From Taklimakanibacter sp050246735 (GTDB lineage Bacteria; Pseudomonadota; Alphaproteobacteria; Rhizobiales; Aestuariivirgaceae): a stretch of DNA of 64,000 nucleotides. How positions within the stretch are numbered: position 1 is the stretch's first letter; each line of letters begins with the position of its first letter. Under the pieces are notes generated by a model. The model had not been told where the DNA came from and did not search any database. It worked only from the letters and a program-made list of their open reading frames with translations. The stretch lies in NCBI GenBank assembly GCA_050246735.1, contig JBFWVM010000005.1:1-64000 (forward strand). Direction: 5' to 3'. Of this stretch, positions 44,551 to 52,956 are shown in pieces. Made by a program: the position numbers and the translations under genes.

Positions 44551-45507
44551 ATGAAACAGCTCTATCGCCTATTCACGGCAATTTTCATCGTCCTGCTCGG
44601 CGCGTCCGTCGACAGCGAGGCAAAATCCCTGGTGCTCTACACGGCATCCAACGAACAGCTCGAACAGATCGTGCTCGATGCCTTCAAGGCGGCACATCCC
44701 GACATCACCGTGGAAAGCATCAACATGTCCACGGGCCCGATCACCCAGCGGCTGATCGCCGAAAAGACCAATCCACAAGCCGATGTCGTCTGGATGATCA
44801 ATGACATCGCCTTGAAGCGTCTGAAGAGCGAAGGCGTGCTCGAGCCTTACGAGCCGAAAGGGCTCGCCATCGCCGATGATTTCCGCGATCCCGACGGCTT
44901 CTACATGGGCCACGACGCCACCATCATGGCCATGGCCGTCAACACCAACGTGCTGAAGCAGCGCAACCTGCCCAAGCCGTCCGACTGGACCGACCTGATC
45001 AAGCCCGTCTACAAGGGCCAGGTGAGCGTGGCCTCGCCCACCAAGTCGGGCACCGGCCTCACCATCTTCACCACTTTTCTCGACATGTTCGGCTGGAACT
45101 ATATCGACAATCTCCACAAGAACATATTCCAGTACGCCGATGGCGGCAGCGCGCCGGTGCGCCAGGCGGTCAGCGGCGAGATCGCCATCGCACTGAGCTA
45201 TGACCAGGCCATTCTTCAGCAACTCGTCCCCGGCTCGCCGATCGAGATGGTGACCGGAAGCATCTCGCCCAACATCATCGAAGGTGCAGGCCTGATCTCC
45301 GGGGCCCGGAACGCCGGGGAAGGCAAGCTCTTCCTCGACTGGCTGCTCAGCAAGGCCGGTGGCGCCATTCTCGGGCCGCAGCTCGGCATCAGCGCCGTTC
45401 CGGGCTATGGCCAGATCGACTCCTCCTCCATCTATCTGTGGGAGATGCGCCGCCCCCTGGACACCGACGCTTTTATCCGGGAATGGTCGGCGAAGTACGA
45501 GAAATGA
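44551..45507 (+). CDS. 2-aminoethylphosphonate (AEP)-type ABC transporter substrate-binding protein
   Basis: 318 aa. Signal peptide (to about DSEAK), then SLVLYTASNEQLEQIVLDAFKAAHPDI, the ferric/AEP binding-protein pattern, and WMINDIALKRLKSEGVLEPYEP. I recall this subgroup as the putative AEP binding protein accompanying a fused double permease. ATG 44551 has GAGGG upstream. A ferric or polyamine ligand is the alternative; the two PbfA-like enzymes downstream favour a phosphonate. Confidence 0.82.
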   Translation: MKQLYRLFTAIFIVLLGASVDSEAKSLVLYTASNEQLEQIVLDAFKAAHPDITVESINMSTGPITQRLIAEKTNPQADVVWMINDIALKRLKSEGVLEPYEPKGLAIADDFRDPDGFYMGHDATIMAMAVNTNVLKQRNLPKPSDWTDLIKPVYKGQVSVASPTKSGTGLTIFTTFLDMFGWNYIDNLHKNIFQYADGGSAPVRQAVSGEIAIALSYDQAILQQLVPGSPIEMVTGSISPNIIEGAGLISGARNAGEGKLFLDWLLSKAGGAILGPQLGISAVPGYGQIDSSSIYLWEMRRPLDTDAFIREWSAKYEK

Positions 45508-45519
45508 GCATGGTGATGC

Positions 45520-45539
45520 GGGCCGGCGGCGGCCGGCCC
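45520..45539 (+). promoter_or_regulatory. Intercistronic hairpin in the AEP-importer operon
   Basis: GGGCCGGC (45520-45527) / GCCGGCCC (45532-45539) with a 4-nt loop, between the binding-protein stop and the ATPase start. Lacks a U-run, so more likely an mRNA-stability or attenuation element than a full terminator. Confidence 0.55.
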
Positions 45540-45568
45540 TACGCCAGGCATTTCGTCGGCCTGCCACT

Positions 45569-46651
45569 ATGAAAGCGCTCAGCTTCAGGGGTGTGACGAA
45601 ACGCTTCGGCGATACGCTCGCCGTCAACGACGTCTCGCTCGATGTGGACGCCGGCGAGTTCGTTTCCCTGCTCGGCCCGTCAGGTTGTGGCAAGACCACG
45701 CTGCTGCGCATCCTCGCCGGCTTCACCAAGGCGCATGCCGGCACAGTCAGCATCGACGGCAAGCAGATCGACCCGCTGCCGCCGAGCCGCCGCGGCCTCG
45801 GCTTCGTATTTCAATCCTACGCGCTCTTTCCCACCCAGACGGTGGCCCAGAACATCGGATTCGCCCTTTCCATCCGCCGTGATCCGCCACAGGAAATAGC
45901 CAAGCGGGTGGCCGAGCTGTGCGAGATCGTGCAGCTTACCGGCAAGCAGGACCACTATCCGCATGAGCTTTCCGGCGGCCAGCAGCAGCGTGTCGCTCTC
46001 GCCCGCGCGCTGGCGCCGAAGCCGGCGATCATGCTGATGGACGAGCCGCTTTCAGCGCTCGACGCCAAGATCCGCGCGCATCTTCGTGCCGAAATTCGCG
46101 CCATCGTCGAGCAGCTCGGCATCACCACGGTCTATGTGACGCATGACCAGGAGGAGGCCCTGACGATGTCGGATCGCATTGCCGTCATGGACGGCGGCGT
46201 GATCCGGCAGGTGGGCACTCCGATGGAAATCTATCATCGTCCTGCCGACAGCTTCGTGGCGGGCTTCATCGGTGACAGCAACATGCTGGCTGCCCGCGCT
46301 ATGGGCGGCCGTGTGGTGATCGCGAGCGATGTCGAGCCGGTGGAGACTCTCGGCTCACCCCTGCCGGAATGCGACTGCGTGCTGTGCGTGCGGCCGGAGC
46401 ATATCGAGCTCCATCGCCCCTCCGAGGCGAGTCGCGCGCCGATAGGCACGATCCGCAACGTCTCCTTCATGGGCCAGCTGGTACGTGCGCATATCCTGAC
46501 GGCAGAAGGATCCTTGCTCGTCGCCGATGCATGGTCGGCGGAATGGGAGGCCAATCGATTCACGGTCGGCGACCGGGTCGCCTGGCGCATCAGGTCGGGC
46601 AGAGCCCTGGCCTTTCGCCGCGACAGCCATTCGGCGGGCGTGCCGTCGTGA
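45569..46651 (+). CDS. AEP-type ABC transporter ATP-binding protein
   Basis: 360 aa. Walker A GPSGCGKTT, Q-loop FQSYALFPTQTVAQNI, signature LSGGQQQR, Walker B IMLMDEPLSALD, and a C-terminal TOBE-type regulatory domain (CVRPEHIELHRPSE). Same class as PotA/FbpC. ATG 45569. Its TGA overlaps the permease GTG as GTGA. Confidence 0.9.
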   Translation: MKALSFRGVTKRFGDTLAVNDVSLDVDAGEFVSLLGPSGCGKTTLLRILAGFTKAHAGTVSIDGKQIDPLPPSRRGLGFVFQSYALFPTQTVAQNIGFALSIRRDPPQEIAKRVAELCEIVQLTGKQDHYPHELSGGQQQRVALARALAPKPAIMLMDEPLSALDAKIRAHLRAEIRAIVEQLGITTVYVTHDQEEALTMSDRIAVMDGGVIRQVGTPMEIYHRPADSFVAGFIGDSNMLAARAMGGRVVIASDVEPVETLGSPLPECDCVLCVRPEHIELHRPSEASRAPIGTIRNVSFMGQLVRAHILTAEGSLLVADAWSAEWEANRFTVGDRVAWRIRSGRALAFRRDSHSAGVPS

Positions 46652-48723
46652 CGCGCAACCTGCCGACCTATCTGATCGGCGCCGTCGTCGGCCTGCTTCT
46701 GACGGTATTCATCGTCTATCCGCTCGGAGCGGTGCTGGTTGAAAGCCTCGTCGTCGTCCGGCCGATGACCCTTCAAGAGCTCGGCAGCCTCACCGAGGAG
46801 GCGCTCGACCACCTGCCGCAAGAGGAGCGCGAGCGGCGGCTGGCGCAATGGGTCGGTGCCGCCACGGCGACACAGAAGCTTGACGCAAGCGCCGCGGCGC
46901 TGGAGCTGATCGGGCAGCCGCCCGCATGGGATCGCGGCGACAGCTATGACAGGCAGACGGAAGCGGCCGCGCGTGCGGTCTCCGCTCTCGACGTCGCTGC
47001 CCGCGCGCGCTTCGAAGCGCAATATCCGTCGGCCCTGGTGATGCTGCACAAGCGCATTCCGCTGGCATTCTTGATCAGGGACAGCATTTCCGAGGCCAAG
47101 TTCGACGCCCTGCGCGAGGGGGCTATAAGCAGCGTGGGCCTGGCGCAATATTCCAGGATCTTCACCGAGCCGCGGCTGGCGCGCGCGGCTGAAAACAGCT
47201 TGATCCTCGCCGTCGTCACCGGCTTCCTCGCCACTGCCCTCGCGTTTCTCATTGCCTTGGGCATCAATCGCGGCGGCATCCCCCTTCCCAACATCGTGCG
47301 CTACGGCACCCTGACCCCACTGGTGTCGCCACCCGTCATCATAGCCTTCGCCACCATCCTGCTGTTCGGCCGCGAGGGGCTGATCACGCGGACCCTGCTC
47401 GATCAGCGTCTGGGCTGGATCGACGCCGACGCTACCAATCTCTACGGATGGGGCGGCGTCATCATCGCCCAGACCCTGTCCTTTCTGCCCGCCGCCTTCA
47501 TCGTGCTCGACAACGTGCTGGCCAAGCAGGAAGGACGGCTCGAGGATGCGGCCGCGATACTGGGGGCGGACTCCTGGCAGACCTTCCGACGTCTGACCCT
47601 GCCCATGTCGCAGCCGGCTCTCATCAAGGCCTTTGTCGTGGTGTTCGTCATGAGCATGACAGATTTTGCCAATCCACTGACGGTCGGCCGCGGTATGCCG
47701 GTGCTGGCCGGCATCCTTTATGACGAGATGATCGGCTTCCACAACACGCGACTGTCGGCGGCGCTGGCGGTATGGCTGATCACGCCGGCAATCATCCTGT
47801 ATTTGCTCATCGGCATGATCGGCCGGCGCAAGCGTTACGACAGCGGCGGCACGAATGCCGGCCGCTCGGAACTGCCGCTGCCGGCTTTCGCCCGGATCGT
47901 CCTGACGGTGACGGCCTATGCGATCCTCGCGCTGGTCGCCATCGTCTATGTGAGCGTGGTCGTAGGCTCCTTCGTCCGGATGTGGGGCGTCGATTACAGC
48001 CTCACCCTCGACTGGTACCTCCCCGCCGGCGCGGCCAGCGGCTTCGTCTCCGGCTATCGCGGCCTCGACTCGGTGTGGTTCAGCTTCAAGGTCGCCGCGC
48101 TGGCGGCGCCCCTGGGCGGATTGCTGGCGGCGATCATCGCATATCTGGCAGAACGGACATGGATGCCCGGCCGCAACGCCATCGGCCTGATGACGCTGCT
48201 GCCGGCCGCCATACCCGGCGTCATCTTCGGCGTCGGTTATATCGTCGCCTTCAATCTGCCTTTCGGCATGCAGGAGCTGTCGTTCACCGGGACGACGACG
48301 ATCCTGGTCGTCAACATCCTGTTCGCCAATCTGTTCGTCGGCGTGCTGGCCGGCAGAGCGACGCTGCAGCGGCTCGACGCGTCGATCGACGAGGCGGCCG
48401 AGATCCTCGGAGCCTCGATCGCGCAGCGCTTCGCCAAGGTTGTGCTGCCGATGATGTGGCACTCGGCGCTGCTCGGTGCCCTCTATATCTTCGTTCATGG
48501 CATGACGACGCTGTCAGCCGTGATTTTCCTCATCAGCCCCCATAGCCGGCTGGCCTCCTACGCCATCTTCGACAGCGTGCTGAACGCTTACTACGGCGTA
48601 GCCTGTGCCATGAGCGCGGCGATCCTGGCCATCGTTTTTGCGACCATGGCCGCCATGCGCCTGTTCGAGCGGCATGGTCCGGCGTGGGTCCGGCTGGGCG
48701 CTGAGGCATCCGGCCGCGGCTGA
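46648..48723 (+). CDS. AEP-type ABC transporter permease, fused double module
   Basis: 691 aa with two six-helix modules in one chain. The first docking loop is GRLEDAAAILGADSWQTFRRLTLPM, the second SIDEAAEILGASIAQRFAKVVLPMM. Between N-terminal helix 1 and the first module is a long soluble insertion (about residues 35-150, rich in Ala/Glu/Arg). Starts at GTG, coupled to the ATPase. One polypeptide replaces the usual permease pair. Confidence 0.9.
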   Translation: MTRNLPTYLIGAVVGLLLTVFIVYPLGAVLVESLVVVRPMTLQELGSLTEEALDHLPQEERERRLAQWVGAATATQKLDASAAALELIGQPPAWDRGDSYDRQTEAAARAVSALDVAARARFEAQYPSALVMLHKRIPLAFLIRDSISEAKFDALREGAISSVGLAQYSRIFTEPRLARAAENSLILAVVTGFLATALAFLIALGINRGGIPLPNIVRYGTLTPLVSPPVIIAFATILLFGREGLITRTLLDQRLGWIDADATNLYGWGGVIIAQTLSFLPAAFIVLDNVLAKQEGRLEDAAAILGADSWQTFRRLTLPMSQPALIKAFVVVFVMSMTDFANPLTVGRGMPVLAGILYDEMIGFHNTRLSAALAVWLITPAIILYLLIGMIGRRKRYDSGGTNAGRSELPLPAFARIVLTVTAYAILALVAIVYVSVVVGSFVRMWGVDYSLTLDWYLPAGAASGFVSGYRGLDSVWFSFKVAALAAPLGGLLAAIIAYLAERTWMPGRNAIGLMTLLPAAIPGVIFGVGYIVAFNLPFGMQELSFTGTTTILVVNILFANLFVGVLAGRATLQRLDASIDEAAEILGASIAQRFAKVVLPMMWHSALLGALYIFVHGMTTLSAVIFLISPHSRLASYAIFDSVLNAYYGVACAMSAAILAIVFATMAAMRLFERHGPAWVRLGAEASGRG

Positions 48724-48759
48724 AACCCACCGGCACACAACACACGGGAAAAGCCATCC

Positions 48760-50127
48760 ATGCCGAAAAACTGGGACGAACAACGCATCGCCGAGGCGAA
48801 CCGCGACCTCCTGCGGCGCGACGAAAGCGCCTTCCTGCGCCAGGCCGGCTCGACGCCGTGCCAAGCCGTCATCGAGCGGGCCGAAGGCATATGGCTGCAT
48901 GATGTTTCCGGACACCGCTTCATCGACATGCATGGCAACAACGTCCATCACATCGGCTATGGCCATCCGCGACTGATCGAGGCGGTGATGCGCCAGATGC
49001 GCTCGCTTCCCTTCACGCCACGACGTTTCACCGATGCGCCGGCGGTGGAGCTGGCGGAAAGACTGCGCGCACTATGGCCGGGAGGGCAAGGTAAGGTCCT
49101 GTTCGCCACCGGCGGATCCGACGCGATGGAGATCGCCATGAAGCTCGCCAGGATTGCCACGGGCCGCTACAAGACGGTGTCCTTCTACGGTTCCTATCAT
49201 GGCAGCGGCTTCGGCGCTCTCAGCATCGGCGGACGCCGCCTGGATCGTCCCTCGCGCCTGGGGCCGCTGCTGCCGGGCGCCCTGCATGTGCCGCCATTCT
49301 ACCGCTCGCCCGCCGAGGCGGGCGGTGCCGCCTGCGATGCCGAGCACTGGGCCGTGCACTGCCTCGACTGCATCCGGCTCACCTTCGAGCATGACAGCGA
49401 CATCGCCGCGGTCATCGCCGAACCTATACGCTCCACACCATATGTCCCGCCGTCATGGTTCTGGCCGGAGGTCCGCGCGCTTTGCGACAGGCATGGGAGC
49501 CTGCTCATCTTCGATGAGATCCCCACGGGCCTCGGCAAGACCGGACGCATGTTCGCCAGCGAGCATTTCGGCGTCAGGCCCGATATCACCGTCCTCGGCA
49601 AGGCATTGGGCGGGGGCATGCTGCCAATTGCCGCCGTCATCGCCGCCGAGGCGCTCGACTGCGCCGAGGACCTGACGCTCGGCCACTACACGCACGAGAA
49701 GAACCCCGTGACGGCCAGCGCGGCTTTGGCCACATTGGACATCATCGAGGACGAGGACCTTGTCGAGAATGCGAAACGCGTGGGCGAGCGGGCTCTCGAC
49801 CGCCTGCGCCGGATGGCCGAGCGCTCGCCCATGGTGTCGGGCGCGCGCGGCAAGGGGCTCCTTCTCGCCTTCGACGTGCGGGGCTGTCCCTCATCCGGAC
49901 GGCAGCCAGGAGCGGTGGCGGCAAGCCTGGCGCGCCGGCTGTTCAAAGGCGGCGTCAGCCTCTCTCCCTCTTCGGAGGGTGTGCTGAGCATCTCGGCGCC
50001 GCTGGTGATTGACATGGCGCAGATGGATGGCGCGCTCGATCTCATCGAGGAAGCTCTGTCCGAAGAGCATGAGGCCCCCATTCTGCAACACCCCGAGGCT
50101 CGACCTTCTCCTAATCTTCAGCGGTGA
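48760..50127 (+). CDS. Class III aminotransferase-fold PLP enzyme, PbfA-like (hydroxy-AEP ammonia-lyase family)
   Basis: 455 aa. FIDMHGNNVHHIGYGHPRLIEAV, FATGGSDAMEIAMKLARIATGRYKTVSFYGSYHG, LLIFDEIPTGLGKTGR, with Schiff-base Lys in VLGKALGGGMLP. It strongly resembles proteins annotated as (R)-1-hydroxy-2-aminoethylphosphonate ammonia-lyase (PbfA), which turn hydroxy-AEP into phosphonoacetaldehyde. It follows the AEP-type importer by 36 bp. A true transaminase role is the alternative. Its 3' end overlaps the convergent paralogue by 17 nt. Confidence 0.78.
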   Translation: MPKNWDEQRIAEANRDLLRRDESAFLRQAGSTPCQAVIERAEGIWLHDVSGHRFIDMHGNNVHHIGYGHPRLIEAVMRQMRSLPFTPRRFTDAPAVELAERLRALWPGGQGKVLFATGGSDAMEIAMKLARIATGRYKTVSFYGSYHGSGFGALSIGGRRLDRPSRLGPLLPGALHVPPFYRSPAEAGGAACDAEHWAVHCLDCIRLTFEHDSDIAAVIAEPIRSTPYVPPSWFWPEVRALCDRHGSLLIFDEIPTGLGKTGRMFASEHFGVRPDITVLGKALGGGMLPIAAVIAAEALDCAEDLTLGHYTHEKNPVTASAALATLDIIEDEDLVENAKRVGERALDRLRRMAERSPMVSGARGKGLLLAFDVRGCPSSGRQPGAVAASLARRLFKGGVSLSPSSEGVLSISAPLVIDMAQMDGALDLIEEALSEEHEAPILQHPEARPSPNLQR

Positions 50128-51475
50128 TCGCTTTTTGCAGGATGTCCAGCGCGCGGTCGAGCTCGGCCTTCGATATCACCAGCGGCGGCGAAAGCGTCAG
50201 CACGCTGCCGGCGCTGACCTTGAAGGAGAGTCCGTCCTCCAGGCAGCGGTAGAAGACGCGCTCGGCACGCTCGATCGCGGGCGTGCGCGTGTCGCGATTC
50301 TCGACCAGCTCGACACCGAGCAGAAGCCCGCGCCCGCGCACGTCGCCGACCCGGGCCGAGCACGCCATCAGCTCGCGCATCCTGTCCATGGCGTGCGCCC
50401 CCAGTTCGGCGGCGCGCTCGGCAAGGCCCTCCTCGCGGATGATGGCGATGGTGGTGAGCGCGGCGCGCGCGCTCACAGGGTTCTTTTCGTGCGTGTAATG
50501 GCCGATGGCGAAGTCGCCGGCCACGTCGAGGCCGCGCCGGGCCACCACCGCGGCAATCGGCAACATGGCACCGCCGAGCGCTTTCCCGAGGACCAGGATA
50601 TCGGGCGTGACGCGGTCATGCTCATGGGCGAAGAACTTTCCCGTCTTGCCGAGAGCGGTCGGGATCTCGTCGAAGACGAGCAGCGTGCCATGCCGGTCGC
50701 AGGCTTCGCGCACACGCCTCCAGAAGCCCGGCGGCGGTGGGGAAGGGGTGGCGCGCATCGGCTCGGCCACCACCGCGGCGATGTCGCCCTCGCGCGCCAG
50801 CACGTAGGAGATCATGTCGGCGCAGGCCTTGCCTGATTGTTCCAGAGTCCGATGGCCGTAAGGGCAGCGATAGCCGTCCCACGGCGCGACATGCTCGGCG
50901 CCGGCCAGCAGCGGGCCGGCAATGTGCGAGCGGAAGGTGGCCTCGCCGCCGACGCTCGATGCGCCGAAGCCCGCACCGTGGAAGGCGTTCCAGAAGGACA
51001 CGGTCTTGAAACGGCCGGTGGCCGCGCGCGCGATCCTGAGCGCCACCTCTATGGCATCCGAGCCTCCGGTGGTGAACAGGACTTTCCCAAGGTCGCCCGG
51101 CGCGAGCGCCGCCAGCGTCTCCGCCAGCTCCACGGCCGGCTCGCAGGTGAAGCGTCGGGGCGCGAAAGTGAGCCCGTCGAGCTGCGCCTTGAGCGCCGCG
51201 ACCAGCTTCGGATGGGCGTAGCCGATGTGATGGACGCTGTTGCCGTGAAAATCCATATAGCGCCGCCCGGCGACGTCTTCGATCCAGATGCCCTCGGCTT
51301 TCGCTATTGTCGAAAGACAGGGAGAGGAAAGGCTCTGATGCATGAAGGCCGCGGCGTCTCGCTCTATGAGGCCGCGGCTGGCCGCATCCTGCTGTCCGGC
51401 GCGCCAGCGCGTCCGCGCATCGGACCGATTGGACTCGCCTTCGGTATGAACGATCTCTTTTTCCGGCGCGCGCAA
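50111..51475 (-). CDS. Class III aminotransferase-fold PLP enzyme, PbfA-like (second copy)
   Basis: 454 aa. FMHQSLSSPCLSTIAKAEGIWIEDVAGRRYMDFHGN (given by its parts HQSLSSPCL and YMDFHGNSVHHIGY), ATGRFKTVSFWNAFHGAGFG, PYRCPYG-like segment YRCPYGHRT, Lys in VLGKALGGAMLP. The whole pattern is close to what I recall for PbfA. The start appears to be TTG 51475 with AGGGGAAG upstream; no better start precedes the conserved region. It is convergent with, and paralogous to, the 48760 gene. Confidence 0.78.
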   Translation of the reverse strand: MRAPEKEIVHTEGESNRSDARTRWRAGQQDAASRGLIERDAAAFMHQSLSSPCLSTIAKAEGIWIEDVAGRRYMDFHGNSVHHIGYAHPKLVAALKAQLDGLTFAPRRFTCEPAVELAETLAALAPGDLGKVLFTTGGSDAIEVALRIARAATGRFKTVSFWNAFHGAGFGASSVGGEATFRSHIAGPLLAGAEHVAPWDGYRCPYGHRTLEQSGKACADMISYVLAREGDIAAVVAEPMRATPSPPPPGFWRRVREACDRHGTLLVFDEIPTALGKTGKFFAHEHDRVTPDILVLGKALGGAMLPIAAVVARRGLDVAGDFAIGHYTHEKNPVSARAALTTIAIIREEGLAERAAELGAHAMDRMRELMACSARVGDVRGRGLLLGVELVENRDTRTPAIERAERVFYRCLEDGLSFKVSAGSVLTLSPPLVISKAELDRALDILQKAITAED

Positions 51476-51618
51476 AGGCCACTTCCCCTACGGATGAAGC
51501 GACGGCATCCTCGCAGCGCTTCTCCTCGGACAAGGCTTATCTCAGGCACAGTGCGCAGACAATTGAGAGTTTCTTCACGGGCCGGCCCAGAAAGTCTAAT
51601 GGAAAGCCCTTGTCTTCA
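51476..51618. other. Short stretch without recognisable gene
   Basis: Upstream of the TTG-started PLP enzyme gene. It must hold that gene's promoter (minus strand). No family resemblance in any frame. The junction between the phosphonate segment and the right-hand gene remnant falls at its right end. Confidence 0.5.
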
Positions 51619-51789
51619 TGCCCCATTCCTACGGGACACTGCCTCTTCGGCTCGAATTTCCCGGTCGAGAAGCTGTGGACGACCTCTGGTGAGTTCATCG
51701 ATGCCTATCGTGGGGTACTCGCCGTCTATCCTGCCGATGCGCAGGAGAAGATATTCGCCGGGACCGCCAGGCGTGTCTATCGCCTGTGA
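51619..51789 (+). pseudogene. C-terminal fragment of an amidohydrolase (PF04909-type)
   Basis: A 57-codon frame without a start reads HCLFGSNFPVEKLWTTSGEF and continues IDAYRGVLAVYPADAQEKIFAGTARRVYRL before TGA 51787-51789. GSNFPVEKL and the terminal FAGTARRVYRL are hallmarks of TIM-barrel amidohydrolase C-termini. At least 200 upstream residues are missing. It is too short for most gene callers. Confidence 0.8.
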
Positions 51790-51802
51790 GGCGGCCCCGC
51801 CT

Positions 51803-51898
51803 CGTCATGGCCGTCCTCAGAGGCGGCCAACCAGACTCTCCATGCAACGGCTGAGCAACGTCGAGGCTGGATGGCCGGGTCGAAGCCCGGCCATGACG
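51803..51898. repeat. CGTCATGGCC-bounded palindromic repeat, copy 4
   Basis: Arms CGTCATGGCC (51803-51812) and GGCCATGACG (51889-51898); interior GCTGAGCAACGTCGAGGCTGG resembles copy 2 in reverse. Fills the gap before the acetamidase stop and may terminate that operon. Confidence 0.78.
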
Positions 51899-51944
51899 AG
51901 CGGGGAGAGTGGCGGCTGTCCGCCGTCGAGCGCGGGAGGGGCTT

Positions 51945-52934
51945 CTAGCCGATGTAGCTCTTCAGGATGGAGGCGCCGAGGGTGTATTTGGGATCGACCA
52001 TGTTGCCGAGGCGGACCCGGCCCGCCTGGGTGAGGAGGAAATAGGCCTCGTACTGGTCGAAGCCGTAGTCGCTCACCATCCAGTGGATGAGCTCGCGATA
52101 GGCGATGCGCGCCGCGTCCTCCATCGGCCGCGTGCTGCCGATCGCCATGATGAACCTCTCGTTCTCGAGGCGCGGCCAGGCGATCTGCCATTTCTTGATG
52201 AGGTCGACCTGGACCGTGGTGGTGGAGGCGATCTCGACCGCGACGCCGCACAACTCGCCGTCGCCCTGCGTGCCGTGGCAGTCGCCGAGATAGAGATAGG
52301 CGTCCTTGTGATGCACCGGGAAATAGACGACCGCCGCCGGGCAGACGTCGGGCAGGTCCATGTTGCCGCCCCAGTAGTCGGGCTGGAGCGACGTCACCGC
52401 CTCGATCTCGGGGCTGACGCCGAGCGTGCCGATGAACGGCTCATAGGGCAGGGTGATCTTCGAATTGAACTTGATGCCCTGCTCGGTCACTTCCATCTTC
52501 TTGACCTTCTCGGGCAGAGGCGGATTGAGCAGCGCCGTGTTGTTGGTGGCGACCAGGCCGCCGAATTCCGGGATCAGCACCGTCGTGCCGACGGGCTGCG
52601 GTCCCCTGGGCTTGATCGAGTGGATATGGACGCAGAGCACGTCGCCCTTCTCCGCCCCCTTGACGGCGATCGGGCCGCATTGCGGGTTGAGGAAGGGCAT
52701 GTGCAGGAGCTCCGTCGGCTTGTCGCTTTCCTTCCTGATCGCGCCCTCGAAGGCGTCCTGGGTCTCGGCGACGACGACGTCGCCCGGCTCGATCGTCAGC
52801 ACCGGCTCGGCATAGGGGCCGTAGACATAGTGATACTTGCCCTGCCTGGCGACGGTGAGCTCATGCGTCCTGCCGGCCTTGCCGCGGGCGACGCCCTTGC
52901 GCGCCATGTAGGTCTGTTGCAGCCAATTACCCAT
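51945..52934 (-). CDS. Acetamidase/formamidase family amidohydrolase
   Basis: 329 aa FmdA/AmdA-family enzyme, shorter than classic formamidases (about 400 aa). Typical elements: TIEPGDVVVAETQDAFEG, NPQCGPIAVKGAEKGDVLCVHI, HHKDAYLYLGDCHGTQGDGELCG. It hydrolyses short amides to ammonia and the carboxylate in the cytoplasm. It is the last gene of the AmiC-AmiR-ABC operon, which supplies its substrate. ATG 52934 follows AGGAGGCG. Confidence 0.92.
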   Translation of the reverse strand: MGNWLQQTYMARKGVARGKAGRTHELTVARQGKYHYVYGPYAEPVLTIEPGDVVVAETQDAFEGAIRKESDKPTELLHMPFLNPQCGPIAVKGAEKGDVLCVHIHSIKPRGPQPVGTTVLIPEFGGLVATNNTALLNPPLPEKVKKMEVTEQGIKFNSKITLPYEPFIGTLGVSPEIEAVTSLQPDYWGGNMDLPDVCPAAVVYFPVHHKDAYLYLGDCHGTQGDGELCGVAVEIASTTTVQVDLIKKWQIAWPRLENERFIMAIGSTRPMEDAARIAYRELIHWMVSDYGFDQYEAYFLLTQAGRVRLGNMVDPKYTLGASILKSYIG

Positions 52935-52956
52935 CTTCGCCTCCTGATCGAACGTC

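Noticed and set aside
46234..48498. Minus-strand open frame of 754 codons
   Set aside because: Antisense shadow of the fused permease; composition rich in Gln/Asp/His/Arg without motifs.
44551..48723. Ferric iron importer
   Set aside because: The binding protein and ATPase resemble Fbp-type proteins in general, but the adjoining PbfA-like enzymes and the AEP-subgroup look make a phosphonate importer more likely; kept as an alternative.
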